A stretch of 64,000 bases of DNA. Origin: an uncultured Pelagibacteraceae bacterium. GTDB taxonomy: Bacteria > Pseudomonadota > Alphaproteobacteria > Pelagibacterales > AG-422-B15. The notes below the pieces were generated by a model. It was given only the letters and a program-made list of their open reading frames with translations, searched no databases and had not been told where the DNA came from. Shown one piece after another: positions 57,830-64,000 of this stretch (its first letter is position 1; every line of letters starts with the position of its first letter). Position numbers and translations under genes: made by a program. The stretch is from contig CACNCV010000001.1 in assembly GCA_902619105.1 (NCBI GenBank), forward strand, positions 332,706-396,705, written 5' to 3'.

Positions 57830-58411
57830 ATGAACGATAATCCAGTAAATTTAAAAGGACTAGAAACAATTTATAGTTTCAGCAAAAAAAATAAGCAATC
57901 ACTGCCGCCTGTAGAAAAATGGAACCCACCATTTTGTGGTGATATTGACATGAAGATTTTACGAAATGGAAAATGGTTTTACATGGGCTCTGAAATAAAA
58001 AGACCTGCGATGGTTAAACTTTTCTCAAGCATATTAAGATTAGATGAAGATGCATGTTACTACTTAGTTACACCCGTTGAGAAAGTTAGAATTCAGGTTG
58101 AAGATGCACCGTTTGTTGCTGTGTCCCTTAATAAAGTTGAGATAAGTAGTAAAACTGGTTATCTATTTAAAACAAATCTCAATGAAGAAATTCTTCTCTC
58201 TAAAGAGAATCCATTAACAATTAAAATTGGAGAAAATTCAGAACCGTCACCTTATATCCTGATCAGAAAAAATCTCCATGCACTTTTATCTAGATCAGTT
58301 TTTTATGAATTAGTGGATCTTGCAGAGGAGAAGATAGTTGATGATAAAAAATGCTTAGTTATAGAAAGTATGGGTGAATGTTTCAACATTCATGAAGTTG
58401 AAAAAGAATGA
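57830..58411 (+). CDS. DUF1285 family protein
   Basis: 193-aa conserved protein. PPVEKWNPPFCGDIDMKILRNGKWFYMGSEIKRPAMVKLFSSILRLDEDACYYLVTPVEKVRIQVEDAPFVAV is the DUF1285 core. The function is not established. It overlaps the NUDIX gene by ATGA, and DUF1285-NUDIX-CCA transferase is a widespread alphaproteobacterial trio, which points to a housekeeping role. Confidence 0.9.
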   Translation: MNDNPVNLKGLETIYSFSKKNKQSLPPVEKWNPPFCGDIDMKILRNGKWFYMGSEIKRPAMVKLFSSILRLDEDACYYLVTPVEKVRIQVEDAPFVAVSLNKVEISSKTGYLFKTNLNEEILLSKENPLTIKIGENSEPSPYILIRKNLHALLSRSVFYELVDLAEEKIVDDKKCLVIESMGECFNIHEVEKE

Positions 58412-59046
58412 TGCCTTTAGATAAATTGAGGGGTTTATTTGATGGTCCAGAGAAGATATCTCATGAGTATTTTGAAATACTTACGAATGATTTTTTAACA
58501 AGACATCATCACCCTCTAGCAGAAGCTGAAAAAGATAAAGCTAAACTAAATCCATCAGCTGTACTTGTACCCATATGTTATTCAAATAATGAAGTAAAAA
58601 TATTATTAACTAAAAGACTGGATAATTTAAAAGATCATGCAGGACAAATTAGTTTTCCTGGAGGTAAAATTGAAAAAAATGATATGTCTCCAATAGAAAC
58701 AGCTTTACGAGAGGCTAACGAAGAAGTTGGTTTAAGGTCTGATGATGTAAATGTGTTAGGAAATCTTGATGTATATATAACTGGCACAGGATTTAGGATC
58801 ATGCCAATTGTATCTATAGTATCTGATTACTCCTATTTACGGGCAAATCAAAATGAAGTGGATGAAATATTTTTTCTTCCCTTAGAATTCCTAATGGACT
58901 CAAACAATCATAAGAAAGAAAGTGCCACATATGAGGTAAACAATAAAAAATATGAATATGACTATTACGTTTTACCTTATAAAGATTACAATATCTGGGG
59001 AGCAACTGCTGGAATGTTGATTAATCTTTATCAAATTCTAAAATAA
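58408..59046 (+). CDS. NUDIX hydrolase, CoA pyrophosphatase type
   Basis: 212-aa hydrolase with NUDIX box GGKIEKNDMSPIETALREANEEVGL, preceded by the LKDHAGQISFPGGK segment characteristic of CoA pyrophosphatases (NudL/Pcd1). It probably cleaves CoA or its oxidized derivatives to phosphopantetheine and adenosine bisphosphate. Coupled to DUF1285 by ATGA and 17 bp before the CCA transferase. Confidence 0.9.
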   Translation: MMPLDKLRGLFDGPEKISHEYFEILTNDFLTRHHHPLAEAEKDKAKLNPSAVLVPICYSNNEVKILLTKRLDNLKDHAGQISFPGGKIEKNDMSPIETALREANEEVGLRSDDVNVLGNLDVYITGTGFRIMPIVSIVSDYSYLRANQNEVDEIFFLPLEFLMDSNNHKKESATYEVNNKKYEYDYYVLPYKDYNIWGATAGMLINLYQILK

Positions 59047-59063
59047 TATAAATAATCTTTCTT

Positions 59064-60296
59064 ATGAGTAGATTTTCATCAATCCTAGAACAAAACGATG
59101 TTGCGCAAGTTTTTGATCTTTTTGAAACCTATCAAAAAAATAGTATTTATGTTGTAGGGGGCTCTATCAGAGACGCACTTTTAAATAGGGAAATCACAGA
59201 TATTGATTTTGCTACTTCTTTGAAACCAAAGACTATTACCGAAATACTCAATAAAGAAAATATTAAATTTATTGATGTAGGAATAGATCATGGAACGGTT
59301 ACAGCAATAATTAATGAAAGAAAGTTTGAAATTACAACTTTTAGAAATGATATTTTTACTGATGGAAGACATGCTCAAGTCTCATTCTCAAATAGTTTAG
59401 AGGAAGATGCTTTAAGGAGAGATTTTACCATAAATGCAATGTATTTAGATAAGGGTGGAAATTTAATAGACCCTAAAGATGGTAAAACAGATTTAGAAAA
59501 CAGAGTCGTTCGTTTCATTGGAAATCCAGATGAAAGAATAAAAGAAGATTACCTTAGAATACTAAGGTATTTTCGTTTTTTAGCATTATTTGGCGATATA
59601 TCTCCTGACGCAGAGGTGATGAAAACAATAAAAGCAAATCTTGATAAGTTATCAGTTGTTTCTAAGGAAAGGCAATGGAATGAACTAAAGTCAATTCTAA
59701 GTCTAAATGCTCCAAATCATGCAATATCTGCAATGAGTGAAATAGGTTTGCTTGATGTTTATTTTGATGGCACTAGCATAAATGATGCATTTGTAAATTT
59801 AATTGAAATAGAAAGTAAAATATCCCTTTCAATTGATCCAATATTGAGATTAAGTACTCTAATTGAAAACTCGTTGGATAAAGCAAATACTCTCATAAAA
59901 AAATTACCTTTATCAAAATCAGACTCTACTGACTTATTGAAATTAAGCACACTGAATAAAAAAATAGTTTCTTACATGTCAATGAAAGAAGTTAGATATT
60001 TACTTTATCTATTAGGTCGTGACGGTTTTCAAAAACAAATAATTGTTAATTGGGCTAAGGATACAAATAATAAAAATGAAGTAAATTGGAGATCTCTATA
60101 TGAAGTTGCTCAAAGCTGGGAGAAGCCATCTTTTGCTCTAACAGCCAAAGATGTAATAAACATGGGAATATCTCAAGGCCCAGTGGTTGGAGATATCTTA
60201 AAAGAGGTTGAAGAATGGTGGGCAGAAAATGATTTTATTGAGGATAAGTTTTCATTAATTGAGAGGCTTAAAGCAATCGTTCAATCAAAAAAATAA
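59064..60296 (+). CDS. cca: CCA tRNA nucleotidyltransferase
   Basis: 410-aa class II nucleotidyltransferase. YVVGGSIRDALLNREITDIDFATSL (GGS and DxD), RKFEITTFRNDIFTDGRHAQVSF, EEDALRRDFTINAMYLD (RRDF) and EDYLRILRYFRFLALFG are the core. It repairs or builds 3' CCA ends. All four tRNA genes in this window already encode CCA, so here repair is the likelier main job. Confidence 0.95.
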   Translation: MSRFSSILEQNDVAQVFDLFETYQKNSIYVVGGSIRDALLNREITDIDFATSLKPKTITEILNKENIKFIDVGIDHGTVTAIINERKFEITTFRNDIFTDGRHAQVSFSNSLEEDALRRDFTINAMYLDKGGNLIDPKDGKTDLENRVVRFIGNPDERIKEDYLRILRYFRFLALFGDISPDAEVMKTIKANLDKLSVVSKERQWNELKSILSLNAPNHAISAMSEIGLLDVYFDGTSINDAFVNLIEIESKISLSIDPILRLSTLIENSLDKANTLIKKLPLSKSDSTDLLKLSTLNKKIVSYMSMKEVRYLLYLLGRDGFQKQIIVNWAKDTNNKNEVNWRSLYEVAQSWEKPSFALTAKDVINMGISQGPVVGDILKEVEEWWAENDFIEDKFSLIERLKAIVQSKK

Positions 60297-60302
60297 TTTT
60301 TT

Positions 60303-60782
60303 TTATTTATATAAAATTTTCTTAATCTCGTAGTTTTTCTCTCCTTTTGGCGTTGATACTGATACGAAATCGCCTTTTTCTTTTCCAATTAATGCTTTAG
60401 CAACAGGTGATCTGTAAGATAGCAGGCCCGATTCAATATCTGCTTCATCATCACCAACAATTTGAAACTTTGTCTTTGTATCATTATCTATATCTTCAAC
60501 TTCAACAGTTGCACCAAAGACTACAGTTTTTTGATTTTTAGGAATATTTGAAATATCAATGATTTCTGCATTAGCTAACAGTAATTGAATTTCCTGAATA
60601 CGACCTTCAATGTGACCTTGCTCCTCTTTTGCCGCATGGTACTCTGCGTTTTCCTTTAAATCACCGTGCTCTCTCGCCTCCGCAATGGCTTGAATTACTT
60701 TTTGTCTTTTATTGTTTATCAAATCGCTTAATTCATCTTGAAGTTTTTTTGCGCCATTTGATGTAATTGGTTCAGTTTCCAT
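60303..60782 (-). CDS. greA: Transcription elongation factor GreA
   Basis: 159 aa from the second Met ([18 protein letters not shown]), close to the usual 157-158 and lying 2 bp after the hemF stop; the longer ORF-track start (60794) overlaps hemF by 10 bp. The N-terminal coiled coil contains [31 protein letters not shown] with the tip acidic residues, and the C-terminal FKBP-like domain ends [29 protein letters not shown]. Rescues backtracked RNA polymerase. Confidence 0.96.
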   Translation of the reverse strand: METEPITSNGAKKLQDELSDLINNKRQKVIQAIAEAREHGDLKENAEYHAAKEEQGHIEGRIQEIQLLLANAEIIDISNIPKNQKTVVFGATVEVEDIDNDTKTKFQIVGDDEADIESGLLSYRSPVAKALIGKEKGDFVSVSTPKGEKNYEIKKILYK

Positions 60783-60784
60783 TT

Positions 60785-61588
60785 TTATTTCCATTTAGCA
60801 TTAGGAGGCATTGACATTAAAATTGCATCAATATTACCACCGGTGTTTAAGCCAAATTTTGTTCCTCGATCGTATAAAAGATTATATTCCACGTACCTCC
60901 CACGTTTCAATAACTGAATTTCTTTATCTTTTTTTGTGAACTTTTCATTCATTTTTTGGCTTATTATGTCTCTTACAATATCATTAAAAGTTAAGCCAAC
61001 GTCCTTAACAAAATCAAAATCTTTTTTCCAATCATCCATTTTATAGTCAAAAAATATTCCGCCAATTCCTCTTATTTCTTTTCTGTGGGGTAAATAGAAA
61101 TATTCATCACACCATTTTTTATAATTTTTGTAATAAGATTTATTATGATTTTCACACATTGTTTTTAATTTATTATGAAATTGTTTCTTTAATTTAGCGT
61201 CTTTAAAACATGGAGTGGCGTCAATACCGCCACCAAACCAATTTTTACCCGTTATTATGTGCCGAGTATTAAAATGTAATGCAGGAACCTTTGGATTTGC
61301 TGGGTGAAGTACTACAGATACCCCTGTGGACCAAAATTTTTTATTCTTTTCAGTTCCTGGAATTTGTTTTGCAAATTCTTTTGGAAAGGTACCTGTTACA
61401 TTTGAAAATGCTATACCGCCTTTTTCGATTACATTTCCCTTAATTATTCTATATTCACCTTTTTTCCATTTATTAGTTTTGAACCTTGCTTTTGATCCAC
61501 TTTTTTTCTCGAGTTCAAGTACAGTCTCACAGATTAGATCCTGCAATCCCTTGAACCATGCTTTAGTTATCTTTTTTTTATTTAACAT
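60785..61588 (-). CDS. hemF: Oxygen-dependent coproporphyrinogen III oxidase
   Basis: 267-aa aerobic enzyme of heme synthesis. [73 protein letters not shown] and [37 protein letters not shown] are complete. Shows dependence on oxygen for heme, matching the aa3 oxidase. Its ATG overlaps no other gene; it starts 1 bp before the trmL stop and leads into greA. Confidence 0.97.
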   Translation of the reverse strand: MLNKKKITKAWFKGLQDLICETVLELEKKSGSKARFKTNKWKKGEYRIIKGNVIEKGGIAFSNVTGTFPKEFAKQIPGTEKNKKFWSTGVSVVLHPANPKVPALHFNTRHIITGKNWFGGGIDATPCFKDAKLKKQFHNKLKTMCENHNKSYYKNYKKWCDEYFYLPHRKEIRGIGGIFFDYKMDDWKKDFDFVKDVGLTFNDIVRDIISQKMNEKFTKKDKEIQLLKRGRYVEYNLLYDRGTKFGLNTGGNIDAILMSMPPNAKWK

Positions 61589-61589
61589 T

Positions 61590-62033
61590 TCAAAATAGTT
61601 TTAACTGTCTGTTTGCCTCAGAAATAACTATAGCTGAAGACACGGCAACATTTAAAGATCTTGCAGAACTTTTCATTGGTATTTTTATTATTTGGTCAGA
61701 TTGTTTGTGAACGTAATCTGGTACTCCCGCACTTTCTCTTCCAACAATTAAATTATCAGTTTCCTTAAATTCAAAATCATAGTGACAAAGTTTACCTTTT
61801 GTAGACAATAGTATTTTTCTTCCTTTTCTATTTTTCTCATAATGCTTCCAATCGTCAAACTCTGTTAAATTAATATTTTTACCATAGTCCATTGCAACTC
61901 TGCTTAGAGATTTTTCCGACATTGCAAATGAAGCTGGATGAATGATATCAATATTGACGCTGAAACAAGAGCAAATCCTCACCATTGCTCCAGTATTTTG
62001 AGGTATATCAGGTTCAAAAATTGCTAAGTTCAT
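61590..62033 (-). CDS. trmL: tRNA (cytidine/uridine-34-2'-O)-methyltransferase TrmL
   Basis: 147-aa SPOUT methyltransferase modifying the wobble nucleotide of Leu tRNAs. FEPDIPQNTGAMVRICSCF, LIVGRESAGVPDYV (SPOUT knot) and IPMKSSARSLNVAVSSAIVISEANRQL are conserved. Minimal single-domain form. Divergent from petA across 136 bp. Confidence 0.94.
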   Translation of the reverse strand: MNLAIFEPDIPQNTGAMVRICSCFSVNIDIIHPASFAMSEKSLSRVAMDYGKNINLTEFDDWKHYEKNRKGRKILLSTKGKLCHYDFEFKETDNLIVGRESAGVPDYVHKQSDQIIKIPMKSSARSLNVAVSSAIVISEANRQLKLF

Positions 62034-62069
62034 CTAATTAATATTTTATAACTTTTTAATCCTAATATA

Positions 62070-62086
62070 TGCGTCATCATGACACA
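62070..62086 (+). promoter_or_regulatory. Candidate redox-regulator box upstream of petA
   Basis: TGCGTC-ATCAT-GACACA contains GCGTC and GACAC half-sites 5 bp apart, in the same orientation and spacing as the element upstream of coxB (GCGTC-AAACT-GTCGC). It is 84 bp before the petA start in the divergent trmL/petA region. Part of it (TCATGA) is palindromic. Confidence 0.35.
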
Positions 62087-62169
62087 ATTTTTAGCTCTTC
62101 AGATTGTCTTTTTCCCTTAAAAAAGGACGATTTACAAGTATATTAGCAATATAACTCTAGGATATTAAG

Positions 62170-62679
62170 TTGTCAGAAAAACAAGTTACGAGAAGAAATT
62201 TTCTTTATGTCACTACAGGTGCATTTGCAGCTGCAGGAGCGGCTTCATTGGCATGGCCTTTCGTTGATCAAATGAATCCTGATGCATCAGTCAAAGCGTT
62301 AGCGTCTACTGAAATTGATCTCAGACCTATAATACCTGGGCAGAGCATCACTGTAATGTGGAGGGGTAAACCCGTATTTATTCGAAGGCGGACACAGGCT
62401 GAAATTGATGAAGCGAAGAAAGTTAATTTAGCTGATTTGCCCCACCCAGAAGCCGATAGTGATCGAGCACAAAATCCTGAATGGCTTGTTATGGTTGGTA
62501 TTTGTACCCATCTTGGTTGTGTTCCACTTGGACAGAAAGGTGATTACAATGGATGGTTCTGTCCATGCCATGGTTCTCATTATGATACATCAGGTAGGAT
62601 AAGAAAGGGACCTGCACCTACAAATCTTGAGATTCCGAATTATGTATTCTTAAACGAAACTACTATAAAAATTGGATAA
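62170..62679 (+). CDS. petA: Ubiquinol-cytochrome c reductase Rieske iron-sulfur subunit
   Basis: 169-aa [2Fe-2S] subunit of the bc1 complex from a TTG start. A Tat-type N-terminus ([26 protein letters not shown]) provides export and the membrane anchor. The cluster ligands are [10 protein letters not shown] and [13 protein letters not shown], with the disulfide cysteines included. Six bp before petB. Confidence 0.96.
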   Translation: MSEKQVTRRNFLYVTTGAFAAAGAASLAWPFVDQMNPDASVKALASTEIDLRPIIPGQSITVMWRGKPVFIRRRTQAEIDEAKKVNLADLPHPEADSDRAQNPEWLVMVGICTHLGCVPLGQKGDYNGWFCPCHGSHYDTSGRIRKGPAPTNLEIPNYVFLNETTIKIG

Positions 62680-62685
62680 AAAAGT

Positions 62686-63945
62686 ATGAGCGAAAATTAT
62701 GCACCTAAATCAGCAGTTGGAAGATGGTTTAATGACCGTCTACCACTTTTAAACTTAATTTATGGACATTTACTTCCATATCCAACGCCAAAAAATTTAA
62801 ATTATTGGTGGACATTTGGTGGAATTTTAACTTTTTGTCTTGTTACCCAAATAATTACAGGACTTGTCCTAGCAATGCACTATGTTGCTGACGCCGACTT
62901 AGCTTTTGCAAGTGTAGAGCATATTATGAGAGATGTTAATTATGGGTGGTTATTAAGATACATACATGCAAACGGTGCATCACTATTTTTTATGGCGGTA
63001 TATATTCATATGGCAAGATCGCTATTTTACGGCTCATATAAAGAACCAAGAGAATTAATCTGGATTATTGGTGTGTTTATATTTTTACTCATGATTGCTA
63101 CTGCCTTTATGGGGTATGTGCTTCCGTGGGGCCAAATGAGTTTCTGGGGAGCTACGGTTATAACAAATTTATTCAGTGCAATTCCTTTGGTAGGTGAGTC
63201 AGTAACTAACTGGTTGTGGGGAGGTTATGCTGTTGGTAGCCCACTTTTAACTAGGTTTTTCACATTACATTACCTGATGCCTTTCCTGATTTTTGCCCTC
63301 GTTATACTTCATGTCTGGGCACTACATGTACCTGGTAATAATAATCCTGAGGGTATTAATGTTGTTCAAGGTTCTCAAGATACAGTTCCTTTCCATCCTC
63401 ATTACGTTGTAAAAGATATGTTTGCACTTGTTGTGTTCTTAGTTGTATTCGCGGGCTTTGTATTCTTTGTCCCTAATTTACTTGGACATACTGACAATTA
63501 TATTGAAGCTAATCCTTTACAAACTCCGGAACATATTGTCCCAGAATGGTATTTTCTTCCATTCTATGCAATCTTAAGATCTGTACCAGATAAACTCGGC
63601 GGAGTAATTTTAATGGTTTCTGCAATTGCTATTTTAGCATTCTTACCTTGGCTGGATACTTCAAAAGTTAGGTCAGCAAAATACAGACCTCTCTATAGAC
63701 AGTTTGTATGGCTTTTCTTTGCTAATGTAATATTGCTTGGTTATCTAGGGGCTCAGACTGCTGATGGTCTATTTCTAATTATTGGACGAATTGCTACCGC
63801 TTATTATTTTGCTCATTTTATAATTATTTTACCTCTACTTGGCTATATTGAAAAAACCAAACCTTTGCCTAAGAGCTTGAGTGAACCTGTTCTTTCTCCC
63901 GAGGAAAGACAGATGAAGGCCGCTGCCTCTGGAGCCAGTGCATAG
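62686..63945 (+). CDS. petB: Cytochrome b of the bc1 complex
   Basis: 419-aa polytopic subunit with eight helices and two b hemes. Heme ligands occur in [22 protein letters not shown] and [23 protein letters not shown]; the Qo site has [49 protein letters not shown] begins helix A. It lies between petA and petC in the standard fbc operon. Confidence 0.97.
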   Translation: MSENYAPKSAVGRWFNDRLPLLNLIYGHLLPYPTPKNLNYWWTFGGILTFCLVTQIITGLVLAMHYVADADLAFASVEHIMRDVNYGWLLRYIHANGASLFFMAVYIHMARSLFYGSYKEPRELIWIIGVFIFLLMIATAFMGYVLPWGQMSFWGATVITNLFSAIPLVGESVTNWLWGGYAVGSPLLTRFFTLHYLMPFLIFALVILHVWALHVPGNNNPEGINVVQGSQDTVPFHPHYVVKDMFALVVFLVVFAGFVFFVPNLLGHTDNYIEANPLQTPEHIVPEWYFLPFYAILRSVPDKLGGVILMVSAIAILAFLPWLDTSKVRSAKYRPLYRQFVWLFFANVILLGYLGAQTADGLFLIIGRIATAYYFAHFIIILPLLGYIEKTKPLPKSLSEPVLSPEERQMKAAASGASA

Positions 63946-63955
63946 CTATTGATAT

Positions 63956-64000
63956 ATGAGATTTATTATAAATTTATTTGTATCTTTCTCATTGCTACTG
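63956..64000 (+). CDS. petC: Cytochrome c1 (petC), first 15 codons only
   Basis: An ATG at 63956, 10 bp after petB, opens a frame reading MRFIINLFVSFSLLL, a signal-peptide-like start, cut by the window end. The position after petA-petB makes cytochrome c1 the expected product; no heme motif is visible in this fragment. Confidence 0.65.
   Translation, partial: MRFIINLFVSFSLLL

Noticed and set aside
60287-60312. Poly-A/poly-T stretch between cca and greA as a bidirectional terminator
   Set aside because: No GC-containing stem; probably chance in an AT-rich gap of a few bases.
62068-62145. 25-codon ORF in the trmL-petA spacer as a leader peptide
   Set aside because: No ribosome site and no regulatory hairpin pattern; it overlaps the candidate regulatory box.

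Overview
The window looks like chromosomal DNA of a streamlined, AT-rich alphaproteobacterium, probably a marine free-living one. It is almost entirely coding: there are about 70 genes, no gap over 300 bp, many ATGA, TAATG or 4-bp stop overlaps, and no IS element, CRISPR array or rRNA. The alphaproteobacterial signs are a CcrM-type GANTC methylase next to rnhB, paired b and b' ATP synthase subunits, the order mutY / DUF721 / dsbA / smc, the aa3 oxidase run coxB-coxA-ctaB-small ORF-ctaG-coxC-surf1-thrC, HDAC-xseB-ispA, and DUF1285-NUDIX-CCA transferase. I cannot fix the clade (SAR11, HIMB59 or AEGEAN-169-like) without a tree.

Layout. 1-5.7 kb: end of an aldehyde dehydrogenase, acetoacetyl-CoA synthetase, a gamma-butyrobetaine-hydroxylase-like 2OG oxygenase overlapping an HD-domain oxygenase (a TmpA/TmpB-like pair), and a convergent KAS III. 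5.7-7.3 kb: a 38-aa lipoprotein with a terminator, then GIY-YIG, cupin and 2OG-oxygenase genes around tRNA-Arg. 7.3-12 kb: tsaC, an HDAC-like amidohydrolase, xseB, ispA, aroC and a polyprenyl synthase. 12-18.2 kb: S49 peptidase, dimeric glycyl-tRNA synthetase, GNAT, and nadC-nadB-nadA. 18.2-24.3 kb: tRNA-Leu, two glycosyltransferases, pyrC, cysQ, mnmA, tRNA-Met and a thioredoxin-like gene. 24.4-31.8 kb: gamma carbonic anhydrase, GMC oxidoreductase, Ntn acylase, acyl-CoA ligase, with tldD convergent. 32-41.4 kb: cytochrome oxidase operon running into thrC, GNAT and peroxiredoxin, then rnhA and thrB on the other strand. 41.4-47.6 kb: ATP synthase F0 genes placed directly downstream of smc, with dsbA and DUF721. 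47.6-51.2 kb: mutY, ccrM, rnhB and a uracil-DNA glycosylase. 51.2-60.3 kb: ETF-QO, TPR protein, ispE, tRNA-Gln, AhpD-like, crcB, EEP hydrolase, MaoC, DUF1285, NUDIX and CCA transferase. 60.3-64 kb: greA, hemF, trmL and the bc1 operon (petA, petB, start of petC).

Function. The genes describe an aerobic heterotroph with an aa3 oxidase, a bc1 complex and ETF-QO feeding quinone. It makes NAD, heme, isoprenoids, chorismate, threonine and pyrimidines itself. It probably uses quaternary-amine phosphonates or betaines, ketone bodies and acyl-amides as substrates.

Most interesting observations: (1) an SMC that appears to lack the hinge dimerization domain; (2) a TmpA/TmpB-like two-oxygenase phosphonate module; (3) a similar GCGTC-N5-G(T/A)C(G/A)C element upstream of both the cox and bc1 operons; (4) three GANTC sites within 38 bp upstream of ccrM; (5) an ispA lacking the GKxxGKD segment; (6) a possible in-place replacement of tetrameric by dimeric glycyl-tRNA synthetase beside an S49 peptidase.
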